Source of the DNA: Coccinella septempunctata
Taxonomy: Eukaryota; Arthropoda; Insecta; Coleoptera; Coccinellidae
Assembly (NCBI RefSeq): GCF_907165205.1
Contig: NC_058193.1
Coordinates: forward strand, 21,403,521-21,467,520
Length of the DNA stretch: 64,000 nucleotides
Reading direction: 5' to 3'
Below, piece after piece: positions 1-11,390 of the stretch. Both the position numbers and the translations under genes were made by a program. A model generated the notes under the pieces. That model saw nothing but the letters and a program-made list of their open reading frames with translations. It searched no databases and was not told the origin of the DNA. Positions within the stretch are counted from its first letter, which is position 1; each line of letters starts with the position of its first letter.

Positions 1-2453
1 AGGGTGTTACATTTGAATAAGTGTAACTTTTGTCTATATCTTAGTTTTCGAACAGCCTGTATATATGAAAATTTTAATTTGTGGTACACACACCACAAGA
101 AAAGATTTTCAAAATATGTTTATTTACTCCCTCAAAATGAGCGCCGCCGCGTCTGGGGTGGGCCATCCGGTACTTTTTTGTTTTTATTTAAAATATAATT
201 GTGGTTTTCCCACAATTTAGTAGATATAAACATAAACCTCGTTATGTCGTACTGGTTCCTCAGCATTTATTACAGTGGGTGTCTCTTTAACACCTTCTAA
301 TTCTAATGTTTGTTCATCTTTGTGTTTTTTCATCTTATTTGTACATTTGTTGACAATGCATATTTTAACGTGATGACATCCATTCAGGGGTGGCTTGTAT
401 GGAATATACTCTAATATGATTACTGTGACTTGTGTTGTTTTGTACCTATGACTGGAGAATGGGAATATAAAGGAAGTTTCCAAAATTCTCGTAGATATTA
501 CTGAAAATGATCATTAGGTCGTTCACTGATAATATAGAATTTGTGTTGAAACTCCTGATTTCACGTCAAAAATTCCTGATTTGTTATTAATTCCTCAATT
601 TTATTATGTCATATGAATGGTGCCCATAGACTTCATAATATTGGGAGAATCTGTTCAATGTGAAGAGACTTTATTGACGTGAAATCGGTTCCAACACAAA
701 TTTTAACCGAGCAGAAACGATCCTAACAAATACTGATATTCGGATGCAATGACTCGGTTTGAAAAGCCGAAGCCTTAATTTATATTTATGAATAACGCCA
801 ACCTTTACGTGACAAATTCGCTCTGAAATTTGTTTTTCCTAATGGTAGAAAATTCAAGAAATAGCATTATAAAAGTAACACTTACTTGATCACAGATTAT
901 TTCCCATTTCTTCCCAGAGTCATAATTTCGGAGTAATTTGGCTTTGTCAGGTGGGAGGTCCATCGAGGCCTATGAAAAAAAAATAGTAGCAGTTAATCAT
1001 ACAGTTCAATTACCAGAAGCACATGTTTTGTTTATACATTCCTACACGCATTCAATAAATAAAAGCATGGAAATTTCTTATCTTGGGTTCGTCGGAATTG
1101 CGAAATTCTTGAACGATAAAAATTCTTTGTGGAAATTCGAATGCGGAAACAGCTTTCGTGACTTCGGAATGTGACAAAGAAACACTGCTAGAAACCATAT
1201 CATATTTATTTATCCTTCATAAAAAATGAGTTCAAGTGCGAGGCGGGGTCCCCTAAATGAGTGACTCGTACTATCAATTATCGCATTCCATTGTGACAAA
1301 TTCAAATAACTCTGGTAAGGATTTCGACTCTTTCGTAGAAATGATCGATTTTGCAGCAATGTCGATGGGATTCAGATACTAGGGTTTTTCAAGAGGTGTT
1401 TCATCTTAATTTTTCTGTGCACTTTAGCAGAATCCTATCAAAATCAAGTGCAGATTTATGCAGCATTAAGTAACACGTATCACATAACAAGTACCACGAA
1501 ACAATTAGCAAGTAAATAACAAATTGCTGATATTCTACCATTTATGCAGTTCAAATTAACAATTACCTAAATTCATATTCACATAATAACGAAAATGTGT
1601 ATTTAAAGGTGAGCTTCTTTTCAACAGAAGATAGAACTGGTCAAAATATAGGGTTTCACCTATACAACAGTTCCCAAACGACAAAGTTGAAAAAAATTGA
1701 AAATGATTACTGAAATGGATCCTAATACGACCCTAGATCATTTCTTATTTGAATTATCGCAAAGCAATAGGATAAAAGTCGTGATGACTGAATCAACCAA
1801 ATGATTTCGTTCAGGATATTGGCATGTTCGATTTTTCACTCTGTAGCCACTTGAGTTGTATCTGTAAATGCAACTCATTTTTTTTTGCATGAAGATATCA
1901 TGCCCAAATAGGTAACGATAGATAATAGTAGAGTGATTGTGATTTTGAGTACAGAAATTCTCTTTTAAGGAACCGAAAATTGGCTCATGTCTACCTAACC
2001 CATGGGAGAGTGTTTATTAGGAAAAACATTGCAAGAAAACAATCTTCAATGACCCAGCATTGTCTACGTCAAGGTTTTCATCATCAGATATGTATCAGCG
2101 TATGAAATACATATTTTCGATTTCAGAGTCACTCTCACTTATTTCCGAGATGTTTTAACTATTTTGAACCTTTATATATTTTTTTAAATTTATTTCTGTT
2201 ATTCAATTTCCTTATTTTCAAGCAAACTATTATCTAAGATCAGTGCGGGAAACTTGGACAACTGATTATGTCTCTAGAGCATAGCAGGTGTCAAGTCTCT
2301 CACACTTCCTTTCAACTTATTCAACAGATGTTCTCTTGAAACTTTTACAAATATGTATTATTAAAAAGGCTCATCGTTTGTAAAACAATATTAATCAATG
2401 AAAGTAATAAAATTACCACCTTTTAAACTTTTTCGTAAAACTGTAGGTCGCAA
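1..2453. other. Non-coding, no gene recognised
   Basis: I see no convincing coding exon here. The short open frames have no recognisable motifs and no splice structure. If the formin exon near 31.6 kb belongs to a gene running leftward, this stretch is part of its first intron. The extreme left end (from base 1) begins with agggtgttac, which resembles the tips of the window's repeat elements and may be a cut-off repeat. Confidence 0.5.
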
Positions 2454-3848
2454 CAGTGGCGTAGCGAGCTTAACTCGCGCCCGGGGCACAATACCTTTTT
2501 AGCGCCCCCCCCCCCACTCATTCGAAAACCATATAGGCATATAATATTATATTTTAAATATACTAGCAAATTAATGAATGAATAAAGTAAGATAAATATG
2601 ATAATAGGCTCAAGCAAATGTATATGATCATAAGTAACAAAAGTTACGTATCATTCAATTTATATATTTATAAAAAAATATTAAAAGAAACGCATTTTTA
2701 AGACAATGAAAAAGTTAATATTCATTATTTTCAATGGGATACAAATTTAATTTTAATATGAATACAGTACAGTTAATTTCTAGAAACGACTAAACATATT
2801 TATCATAACAATTATAAATTACAACATAGTAGTAAGTCCATAGAACTACCTTGTAGGTAGATTATATTCTTATATTCTTATATTGATTGATTGATCGAGT
2901 TTTTTCGAGTTAGATGGCGCTAAGGGAGAGGAGCTAAGCCACACATGAGAAAGGCCAAGGTCATTTTATAGAAACCCAGTCTAATGTACATTTATCGCCG
3001 TATATTTCAAAAATTTTCAGATGTAGAAAAAATTGCTTCAGACAAAATTCGTGGAAAATGTTATGCGCTACAAATTTTATAAGGAATGCGAAAACAATTT
3101 GGAGAGGAGATAATTAAAAAAAAACTGATTTTTGTGATCTTTATGGCCAATTTTTGTTATGCTGAAACAGATTTTATTTTTTCCGTTATTGTTGAATCAT
3201 TAGCTTCAAAATAAGAAAAAAAGGCTCCGCGGTCGAGAATGTACATATGAATTTTTTGTTGCAAATTTGGCGCCCTCCCATACATTTTCGTCACGCTTAA
3301 ATTGTCAGACTACGAGAATATATACTTTTCAACATGTTATTAACCACACTTATATCAATCTGACACGCTCAAGTATGTACAATGATAATTTTTTTTACTA
3401 TTCTGGCTGGCTGTTCTAGACAATTCCCCCTATATATATGTAGGTTTAACTTTTGGTAGAGGTATCTCCTCTGACACGCTCGAGTAAATTCAGAATTTCC
3501 CTCTTGGACTCCTCAACTATATCAAACAAATCAAGAAAGGAGAAAATTTATGTAACCTCAAAGAGAAGTTGCCATAAGGAAGTGCTGACAGATACAGGTC
3601 TAGTCAGCCCTGTCAGTTTTTATTGTGAATATATTATTATAGTTTGATTTAGACCATAATGTTCCTGTTTGCCTTATTATTAACGAATTAACACTTATTT
3701 CATAACACTGATTTAGAATATATTTTCCAAAAATCAATTTTAAAATTATTCAGCAATTTTTTTGTTTTGTGAACCCTTTGGCGCCCCTTTATGAGAAGCG
3801 CCCGGGGCATGATGCCCCCCCTTGCCCCCCCCCCTCACTACGCCACTG
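2454..3848. mobile_element. Non-autonomous hAT-type element, 8-bp TSD
   Basis: The element starts CAGTGGCGTAGCGAG and ends with the inverted counterpart CTCACTACGCCACTG. It is flanked on both sides by the identical 8-bp direct repeat GGTCGCAA (2446-2453 and 3849-3856). An 8-bp duplication and a CAG...CTG terminus are hAT-superfamily hallmarks. Just inside both ends are G/C-rich subterminal tracts containing the shared block GCGCCCGGGGCA in inverted orientation, with runs of 9-12 C. The 1395-bp interior is AT-rich and has no transposase reading frame, so it depends on an enzyme encoded elsewhere. The perfect duplication suggests a fairly recent insertion. Confidence 0.88.
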
Positions 3849-3950
3849 GGTCGCAATCTATTTACGATACCGGTAGACAGAAATTTGAATTGAAATATTT
3901 GAGGTGGTTCAAGTCACGTGAGCAAGTCTCCCGTACTCCCCACTACGTTT

Positions 3951-4164
3951 ATTGGCGTTGGAACGGTGACGTCACACATAAAAATGTTTCAAAATATTTA
4001 GTGAATATTGAAACCAAATTCTGGCATAGTTCGAACTGCAAATCGCTTTTTATCATATCGCGATGTGAAGCTTTCAAAACTATTCAATTGGCGAAGATTG
4101 AACTAGTGGCGCCACACAGAATATATTTTAAAAATATATTTGAAAGCTGTTCAACGCCAAAATA
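3951..4164. repeat. MITE with GGCGTTG/CAACGCC termini, copy 1
   Basis: The left tip reads attGGCGTTG and the right tip CAACGCCaaaata. The interior (aaaaatgtttcaaaatattt...gtgaatattgaaa) is shared, same order, with 59794-60005. Two copies of similar length with the same inverted tips indicate a short non-autonomous DNA element. No target duplication was resolved. An open frame crossing it is a chance frame. Confidence 0.6.
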
Positions 4165-4378
4165 CAGATTTAGTAACTTAAAAGATTTCATGAAAAGGCT
4201 CATTTCTTTAACTTCCTAATATACTTTTTCTGGGAAAGATTAACGTAGTGCCGGGGCAGAAAAAGCCTTTTCATCAGTTGGAAAGGAGAATTGAGGTAAA
4301 CAAGATGGAAATTGGCATGTTTTGGAAAACTATATTTAGATTTCTTTTATCAAATTAGAATATTCAATGTTCAGGAAA

Positions 4379-4553
4379 CCTATATCAGACCTCACCTTAA
4401 TCCTCGCGTGTCTCCTGATGAAAATAGCATGCTATTCATCTCCTTGAAATTCCTTTAAAATTTTTTTTTCTTAGTCGAAATTTTCGTGCCCTGAAGGGAA
4501 TTTCCAAGAGATGCCATTCATCAGGAGAGTTAATAAAAGGTCTGATATATAGG
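4379..4553. repeat. Short inverted-repeat element
   Basis: The left arm (cctatatcagacct ... tctcctgatga ... gaaattcc) pairs with the right arm (ggaatttcc ... tcatcaggaga ... aggtctgatatatagg) over about 75 bp each side with a ~30-bp centre. It looks like a MITE or the remains of a foldback element. Superfamily not determined. The CTGATGA strings in its arms are not ribozyme cores (see rejected items). Confidence 0.55.
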
Positions 4554-4862
4554 GTGTCGTGAAATTAATGCAACAAAATTTTGTCACAGATTCTCAAGAC
4601 AAAATTAGGAGGCTCCTTTTTTATTCTCGACAGGAGGTCCCCTCTTTCGAAGTTGCACGAGTTTCATGAAATGCGAAATCTGATAGTGCTATAGGTACCC
4701 ATTTTGGCGATTTTTCAAATTTTCATTGATTTTAGTATCTTACGAAATTAACATGGCAAAAACCTCTATATCACAAACCCATTTTTTCCTACACGAAACT
4801 CAACCTCAGTATCTCAGTGACCGAATTACAAAATTCCAGATTCCTAAAATGTACGAAATGTA

Positions 4863-6025
4863 TGAGGATGTATTGATATCTAGTTAGCCTAGACCAGTTC
4901 CATTCATAAAAAAATATTGCGTTACCATAGTAACGAACAATAACTCATTAGAAGTGTCAGTGTGAAGTTTGAGGTCAAGAAAGTAAACCAGAGTTAAGCA
5001 ATAAATTAAAAGAAAGAAGATGTGAAAATCGAAAAATTGGAGTATCGAGCCATCAAGTACCTGTATTTAAAAGGGTTAAGAGGTAAGCAGATTTACGAAG
5101 ATATACTTAATACCCTTGGTGATCAATGTCCTTCGTATGCGACGCTGAAAACTGTGAAAAAGAGGTAAATTTTCCATTGAAGATGATGACCGATCGGGAA
5201 GGCCAGTTTCTGTGTTAGTGCCCGAAAATATCGATGCAGTTCATGACATGATTTTATCAGACCGTCCAATTCGGTTAAAACGGATAACTGAAGCACTTCA
5301 TCATATTGTTCACGTCAATTTGGACATGAGAACAATTGCTGCAAAATGGATCCAGAAATGTTCGAATGTTAACCAAAATCGTGCAGGGGTAGAAGCATCG
5401 CGTTCCATCTGTGCTCGATTTGAAAACGATGTAGACTTCTCAAACCGAATTGTTACTATGGATGAGACTTGGGTACATTTCTACGATTCAGAAACAAAGC
5501 AACAATCGATAGAATGGCGACCTAAGAAGTTTCGTGTCCAAAAATCTGCTTGAAAAGTTCTTGCTTGAGTTTTTTGGGATTGCCATGAAGTAATCATGAT
5601 TGATATTTTGGATAAGGGTAGAACAATAAACAGAGATTACTATTCGACATTACTGACCACTCTACGAGAAAAATTAAAAAGAAAAGACGCGAAAAGCTAT
5701 CCAAAGGTGTTTTGTTTTAGCGGGGCAACGCTCCTGCACACCCTAATTCACCAGATTTGGCTCCATCCGACTATCATCTCTCTCCTCAACTGAAGAAAAA
5801 GTTTAAAAGGTCGTAAATTTTCTTCCAACGAGGAGGTAATAAAAGCTGTGGAGTTCTGGTTTGCAGAGCACGAAAAAACATTTGTTTGGAAGGTTTAGAG
5901 ACGTTGCAGGTTCGCTGTAATAAATGTATCCAATTAAGAGGAGCATACGTTGAGTAATAAAATATTTTGACATTGAAATTTTGTTTGGTTCTATAGTGGG
6001 CTATACATTTCTCAATATATCTTCG
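4863..6025 (+). mobile_element. mariner element, copy 1 (decayed)
   Basis: About 1.16 kb bounded by imperfect inverted repeats. The left tip is gaggatgtattgatatctag and the right tip, reversed, is cgaagatatattgag. TA dinucleotides lie outside each tip (4861-4862 and 6026-6027), the mariner/Tc1 target site. The interior encodes a broken mariner transposase on the plus strand. It is the same family as the copies at 15642-16470 and 22303-23610. A GC-richer structured region with a hammerhead ribozyme begins just to the right. Confidence 0.85.
5018..5957 (+). pseudogene. mariner transposase pseudogene, copy 1
   Basis: Recognisable transposase blocks appear in more than one frame. There is a helix-turn-helix-like N-terminal part (LEYRAIKYLYLKG, then DQCPSYAT). 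The first catalytic Asp is kept in TMDETWVHFYD (5457 onward). Later come a block like MIDILDKGRTI, a damaged LQDNAPAH block, and a C-terminal end resembling CNKCIQLRGAYVE followed by TAA at 5955-5957. The probable start codon is followed at once by TGA. Frameshifts break the frame near 5160 and 5700, and an in-frame TGA follows QKSA near 5551. It cannot make active enzyme. Confidence 0.85.
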
Positions 6026-6039
6026 TATTTTTTATGCCT

Positions 6040-6720
6040 ATTTCATTGGATCCATGTTTTTGCCAATTTTATATTAAAATCTCCGAAAGTATCAGGGATA
6101 GGGAAATAAAAGACAAAAATACTTCGATGGGGATAGGGGAGCGCTCGGGGGAGCGTAAAAAAGGATAATGAAAAGAGCATCCAGCTGGAAGTAAAGAAGT
6201 TTTTAGTACCTATTTTTTCGTATAAGCCGCAACGTCGCAACATTGAAAATATATGAGTCAGAGAGATCAGAAGAGTAAACCCTTGTGGCGGCGTAGTTGT
6301 ACCCATGGTAGAGGAATACTTCATCTCACCATGATGGTACCAAGGGTAGCCAAACGATGGCATCACTGCGCACGACGGTTGCGATCACAGGGTAGATTAT
6401 ACGTCTATTGCGGTGCAGCATACGCCAAACGATGGCGCCACCGGCGACGCAACACTCTATACCCTCGACGTAACCGGCGTTTATAGCAGGCACAAACTAC
6501 GCTGCTTCGGCGATTGTCGTAGGTAGCTGCTAGGGTTCATTAACCTACCTGATGAGTCCGACCCTAGCAGTGGGACGAAACAATCACCCCAAGAGCACGC
6601 CATTCTTCTAATGGCGTGAACTCACCCCAGCACATACCGCCAAACCCTAGTACCCAAATTTTCAGAACAATCTATGAAACATTTTCCGTAAATATTTAAT
6701 AGGCGTAGGACACCCTGTAC
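6040..6720. other. GC-richer structured module carrying a hammerhead ribozyme
   Basis: This stretch is clearly GC-richer than its surroundings, especially 6230-6650, and carries no credible protein. The 12-mer ccaaacgatggc occurs twice (near 6350 and 6427), hinting at internal duplication. A hammerhead ribozyme occupies 6512-6585 and a 9-bp stem hairpin follows at 6596-6618 (CACGCCATT/AATGGCGTG). The right limit is set at caccctgtacag, a typical repeat tip here. By inference this is the remains of a ribozyme-bearing retroelement (Penelope-like element or retrozyme); its true ends are not resolved. Confidence 0.5.
6512..6585 (+). ncRNA. Hammerhead self-cleaving ribozyme, type III topology
   Basis: All conserved hammerhead parts occur in order. 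Stem III 5' strand is GATTGT (6512-6517), then C at 6518 completes the GUC cleavage triplet. Stem I is GTAGGT (6519-6524) paired with ACCTAC (6543-6548). The core is CTGATGA (6549-6555). Stem II is GTCC (6556-6559) paired with GGAC (6573-6576). GAAA is at 6577-6580. The stem III 3' strand (A6580 plus CAATC 6581-6585) pairs all six bases with GATTGT. Loops I and II are closed, so the open helix is III. Loop I contains GCTAGGGT (6528-6535) and loop II contains ACCCTAGC (6561-6568), exact complements. The predicted cut is after C6518. Every core base needed for catalysis is present. Hammerheads of animals are known mainly from Penelope-like retroelements, satellites and retrozymes; which of these carries this copy is not known. 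Confidence 0.9.
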
Positions 6721-6960
6721 AGTATATAATACTGAGTTACACGGCTACATATGAACATAATTTCCCGAGCAATCTTCTCACCCCATATCCTTGAAGGGGT
6801 ATTTATTTGACCCTATGTTTCTTCAAGAAAAATGTTTCCGGACAATTAATCATCACCTGCACTTTTGTCATATCTAAAGTATGTACTCTGTTGAGAATGA
6901 AACATCTAATTGGAACTTGTACACTTAGCAGAATGTCTTGAGTTGAGGTTTTTATTCATA

Positions 6961-7589
6961 AAGCGGGCCCTTCACGTACAGTTTTTCTTGACTCCCGATG
7001 CGATGCTCCCGGCGTGTGATTCCCGGAGCGAAGTGTAGAGATGAAACTACACGTGCATTCCAATCCAGCACACCAAATTCATTAATTCCGATATTTTCAT
7101 GAGGAGCGGCCTTATCTGCATCCGTTTGAATGCTTTTGCAGAAATCAATTAAACAATTTTAAACTCTCTGAAATTTTTGTTGGAATATCTACTTCATTTA
7201 ATTTTTCATAAGCATGGAAAAATTTATATAATCCAATGAATTCAGTGGAAAAATTTCTCGCCATTCAAAAAAAGGCGTCTATCTTTCAAAAATATCTTGC
7301 GAACTGCGAAAAAACCACGAAAGCAATTCTATCCTTGTTTCTTTCGATGTTTTACGATATGACTATCCTTGCTCGAATTGGAGCGGCGCGAGAGTCGTCC
7401 CTTCACGTTCGGTTTTTAATGGCTCCCGGAGTCCTTCGCTCCAGGAATTTAAACTGGTTGGAACGTCTCCCGCCGAGTCAGATGCGAGACAATCCAGGAG
7501 TGAACATACCCTTCACGTTCGAATTTTGGAATGGAGCGAAGGAGCGTCGCATCGGGAGTCAAGAAAAACTGTACGTGAAGGGCCTGCTT
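6961..7589. mobile_element. Inverted-repeat DNA element with TA target site
   Basis: The left tip aagcGGGCCCTTCACGTACAG and the right tip (reversed, aagcAGGCCCTTCACGTACAG) pair for about 48 bp, including TTTTTCTTGACTCCCGATGCGA. TA flanks both sides (6959-6960, 7590-7591). Degenerate copies of the same motif (cccttcacgttcgg..., tggctcccggag) recur inside at about 7400 and 7510, so the ends may have been duplicated inward. No transposase is present. It is probably a MITE mobilised by a Tc1/mariner-type enzyme. Confidence 0.7.
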
Positions 7590-7591
7590 TA

Positions 7592-9098
7592 GGGTCAGCG
7601 TCCTCTTTTGTCTTGTAAATTTTCCCCCATTTCTTTCGTGATGGTATTAAATTCTGTGAGACAAAAATGTGAAAGTGTAGAGAACACACTATTTTGATGA
7701 GAATCCACAACTGACCACATCACAATTTCAACTTTCCGAAAACCTATATTATCATGTAAATAATACTCGATGCGATGGAGGAATCCGATACATCCAAATT
7801 AATCATGAGATCATCATTCCTCGAATTTCAAATCCCACAGAAAATTCCCGTCCTTTTCAAATTGCATTATTCACCTGTCAGCTTAAATACAAACACACTT
7901 TCTACATTTTCCTTTTCTTTCTATAAATTCTCCATTTCGCACCTCTTTTATCGATTCTTCCAATCGCTGAGAGCCACCTATAAAGACGGAATTCCCTTCG
8001 GGCTTTTATGTCTATTCATCACGCGATCTGACACGGAGCGTCTTCTAAAGGCCACCGAGTGTTGTGGGACGAAGACACCCACGTAAAGCTCGAGGATACG
8101 AGTTGAAGAGGCACTTTTGAAGCCTCGGAACCAGATACCATTCAACTTGACAAGCTTGTTTTCCTGCAAGCGTACGCACGGCCGGGCACGGCGTAGCTCT
8201 TCTCCGATTGCATTCTGCAAAATGCATGATCCCTCTTATTCCGAGGAATTTGTTGCGGATGCTATTTTATTATTCTTATTGCAAGCTACTACGGATACTA
8301 GAGCGTTACACATTTCTTTCCACTTATAGTCTCAGCGACAGATCGGACTGAATAAGAATGCTAAGAAGATTTAGAAATAGCAAGATGAAAAATAAAACGG
8401 CGTTAATATAATTAGCGATTTACTATTTTGTAGAAAAATGCTCGAACAGGTCTATTTTTATTTTCATTTCTATGTAGTCCAAAGCCTTCTCTTTCCATCA
8501 GAGAATGTACCAAACCGGAGATTATCCCGGACCAACACACAGGCACAGGCAGACAGACAAAAGTTGATTAGTTTTGAATAGAACTTAGTTGAGTCCTTCT
8601 AAAGGGCAACCACAACTTTCTGTACCAGGAATGAATAGTTCTTGAGTCTTTCTAAATAGTCACCATAACTTCTTGTGCCAAAAATTGATAATCCTTGAGT
8701 CATTGTATAAAGACCACTTATATGTCTTTATGCAATGCACTTTATGTATGTCTTTATACAATGCTTGAGTCTTTCTAAATGGCAACCGTAATATTTTTTG
8801 CCAGATGTGGATAGACTTTTTGCTGTTGAGGATGATTTGGTTATTATTTTAGGTAGGTAAGTGGTAAGTAGATACATGTTTTGTGATTGAAATTCTGATT
8901 TCTCACGATTTGGATGATACTTCGAAAACTTCAATCACTACCAAATTGTAGGTCAATGAGCTCAAAATACATTCCAAAATGCAACGAGACGGTTATTTGT
9001 TAATATAAGATATGGTATATATAAGATCAAAATCAACAACATACAAAAAATGCCGAAAATTTAACAAAAAGCCATTTTCCATCCACTTCTTCGAGGCA
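7592..9098. other. Non-coding; a GC-richer patch of unknown nature at 7980-8230
   Basis: No exon with recognisable protein was found. The patch at about 7980-8230 is GC-richer and open on both strands, but its translations show no domain I know. It could be an untranslated exon or an old repeat. From 8590 to 8800 a phrase close to gagtctttctaaa...ggcaacc...aact recurs about four times at 60-120 bp intervals, a degenerate short tandem repeat. Confidence 0.4.
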
Positions 9099-9987
9099 TG
9101 TACAGGATATCCCAAATTGGATTCTCACTGAGAGGATCTCGAGAACTATGAGACTCAGAGAAAAATCTTCGAGGACCCCCGATATCTTTTTTCGAAATAA
9201 TTAGATATCAAAAAGTAGATCATAGATACCTGGACCTATAGGGAGTTTCTAAAAAATGACTGTTTCAAATATTTCGCTATATCTAGAGTTAACTTCGAGA
9301 TATTTGAAATATTTCAATGATTTTATGTTTTATGTTATACTTGTAACGGATCATAAAAAATAATTATCATTTCAGAGATAATAAGGAGAGTCAGAGATTT
9401 TCAAATGAGACACCCTATATTTTTCCTCGCATTTTTTAGTGGCAGACTTGTCGAAAAGCATCCTGTCAAAATGTCCTGTTCAAAAATGTCATTCCTTTCG
9501 AAGATATTTAGTTTGACTACATTCTTGGAATGGAACCCCTTATACGTAAGTGTTCCATTTGAAAAATGAAGTCAAAAAACTGAATATCCTTGAATTGAAT
9601 GGAAAACCGATGATGGGATGCTTTTCGACAAATCTGCGACTAAAGAACTGCGTTGAAAAATATAGCATGTCCCATTTAAAAATCACCGACACCCCTCTAT
9701 ATCTATGAAATGGTAAGCAATTTCTATGATCCGTTAGGAGTATCACATAAAACAGATTGAAAAAAAAAGCTTTGGACTTTTTTGAATATCTCTAAAAACA
9801 TATATTTGAAACGGTAATTTTTCAGAAACGCTTTGTAACTCTAGAACGGCTCAAGATATCTATGATCTGCTTTCTGATATCTAATTATTTCAAGAAAAGA
9901 GTTCGATAGTCTTTGAAAATTTTTTCTCTGACCCTGACTTAGCTCTGAAGATGCTCTCATTAAGCAACGAATTTGGATACCCTGTAG
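9099..9987. repeat. Long inverted-repeat (foldback) element
   Basis: The left end tgtacaggatatcccaaattgg pairs with the right end (reversed) ctacagggtatccaaattcg. The pairing continues imperfectly inward through the gagatatc/gatatctaatta and gaaaagcatcc blocks. Arms are about 350-380 bp around a centre near 9480-9600. Divergence between the arms shows age. No coding potential. Confidence 0.65.
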
Positions 9988-11390
9988 TTGTAAACAAAAC
10001 AGTCAAGGATCGTTTATTAATTTTGTGGCGATTTTTTTTAGTATCATTGTAAATTTTCGCAAAAGCCAAACAGGGTTGGGAAGTTCTTGTGAATTATAGA
10101 GTGTTATAATAAAAAATAACATGACACAAAATTTTGTATTTATTTATTCGAACAGCCAGTTTCCTTAAGTAGGAAACCCAATCATTTCTAGCAAAATAAT
10201 TACAAATTAAGAAAATGTATGTGGGATCTAAACATCGAATAACAACACCCTGAACGACAATATTTTGTTTATTGAAAATAAGCTGAAAACGAGGCTGAAA
10301 ATTTGCAGAAAATTTATTAATATATTATTTTCTTTAGTTATTCAAGTAATGCGAAAACATACTAGTGAAATCGGACACTGACACTGAAAAAATTGGCACA
10401 TAATCACTAGACGTTCTTAGAACTTCGAATCTGTTTGTTTTCAACGTTTTCAAGTAAATTCCTTGAAGAATAAAAGGGTGAAGTTTCAAGAAAATATTCT
10501 ACGTGTAATTGCAAGCTACCAAACCTATTTATTAAGTTTGTAAATTTTGCCACCAGGTAGCCTGGACATAAACTTGAATTGCCAATTACATACTTGCATA
10601 CGTTCGTCAAGAATCGTTTGCAAACGAAGAGCGGTTCGTATACTTACCGGACAATGCGAGCAAAAATGTTCGCAGGAATTCAGTAATGAACTGGTGCCGA
10701 ACATTTGTGTTGGCCAAAGACTATAGAGGTAACCTAACCTGACCTAAATCTATAATCTTTGGTGTTGGCCTTTTTTATTGAATTCGCTAGCTAGAGTTCG
10801 ACTTTTGATGATGATCGTTGGGAAAAAAAAATGTTCAGCAATTCTACAACTACCGTAAAACGTTTAAATTGTCAACAATTCACTTTCAAGCGTTTTTCAA
10901 GTTTCCTACATGCATGCCTGGTTCAAAGTTCCAGCTCGCAGTGTTTGACATACGAATACAAATTAATTTGTTTGCAAACAATCATCTATGTTATGTTAAA
11001 CGAACTTATGGAACTGAATGATCAAGGACACAAACGCATTTCAATGTTCAAGATCAATTTCCAGTTTACAAGATTGTTTGCTGTGCTTTGCATGCGAAAT
11101 GCGATTCATTCGTTGGAAAAGTAATTTCAATTTAATACGGAAATAAAGAAGATGTTGCACAAAGATGTTATTACTGTTTGGAAGTGAAGCATCCCATAAA
11201 TTTAAATTCGCATGATAACCTTTTCCTTGGATTTATTTTTACCGATTATTATATGCCAATTAAGTTCACAACAACTTGAAAGTATTTCCATAAAAAATCT
11301 AAGATTAATAATATTAGAAGTTCACCTTCACCCACTTGAGAATGCTACTGTGATAGCGAAACAACTCATCTTAATGAAAATCAGTTTTTA
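9988..11390. other. Non-coding
   Basis: No gene seen. At 10690-10775 a short inverted repeat (ggccaaagactatag / ctataatctttgg) surrounds a taacctaacct string. That string is two units of the insect telomere motif, but it is probably just part of a dispersed repeat, since a similar block sits near 32140. Confidence 0.4.

Noticed and set aside
3791..4219. 142-codon plus-strand open frame
   Set aside because: It runs across the end of a hAT element, its target duplication and a separate MITE, so it cannot be a real gene.
4405..4530. CTGATGA strings on both strands of a small inverted repeat, one followed by GAAA
   Set aside because: The bases next to the core cannot pair to form stem II, and no matching stem I/III exists.
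6253..6486. 77-codon Arg-rich plus-strand frame
   Set aside because: It lies in the GC-richer ribozyme-bearing module; low complexity, no domain, and the same bases are open on the other strand.
7236..7592. 118-codon plus-strand frame
   Set aside because: It coincides with an inverted-repeat element and ends in its terminal repeat; no domain similarity.
7978..8329. Overlapping open frames on both strands in a GC-richer patch
   Set aside because: Several frames are open at once, which follows from base composition; no motif, no splice sites that join to another exon.
10728..10745. taacctaacct, similar to the insect telomere repeat (TTAGG)n
   Set aside because: Only two units, recurring singly at several places (17440, 28970, 32147, 40921), so it fits dispersed-repeat fragments better than an interstitial telomere.
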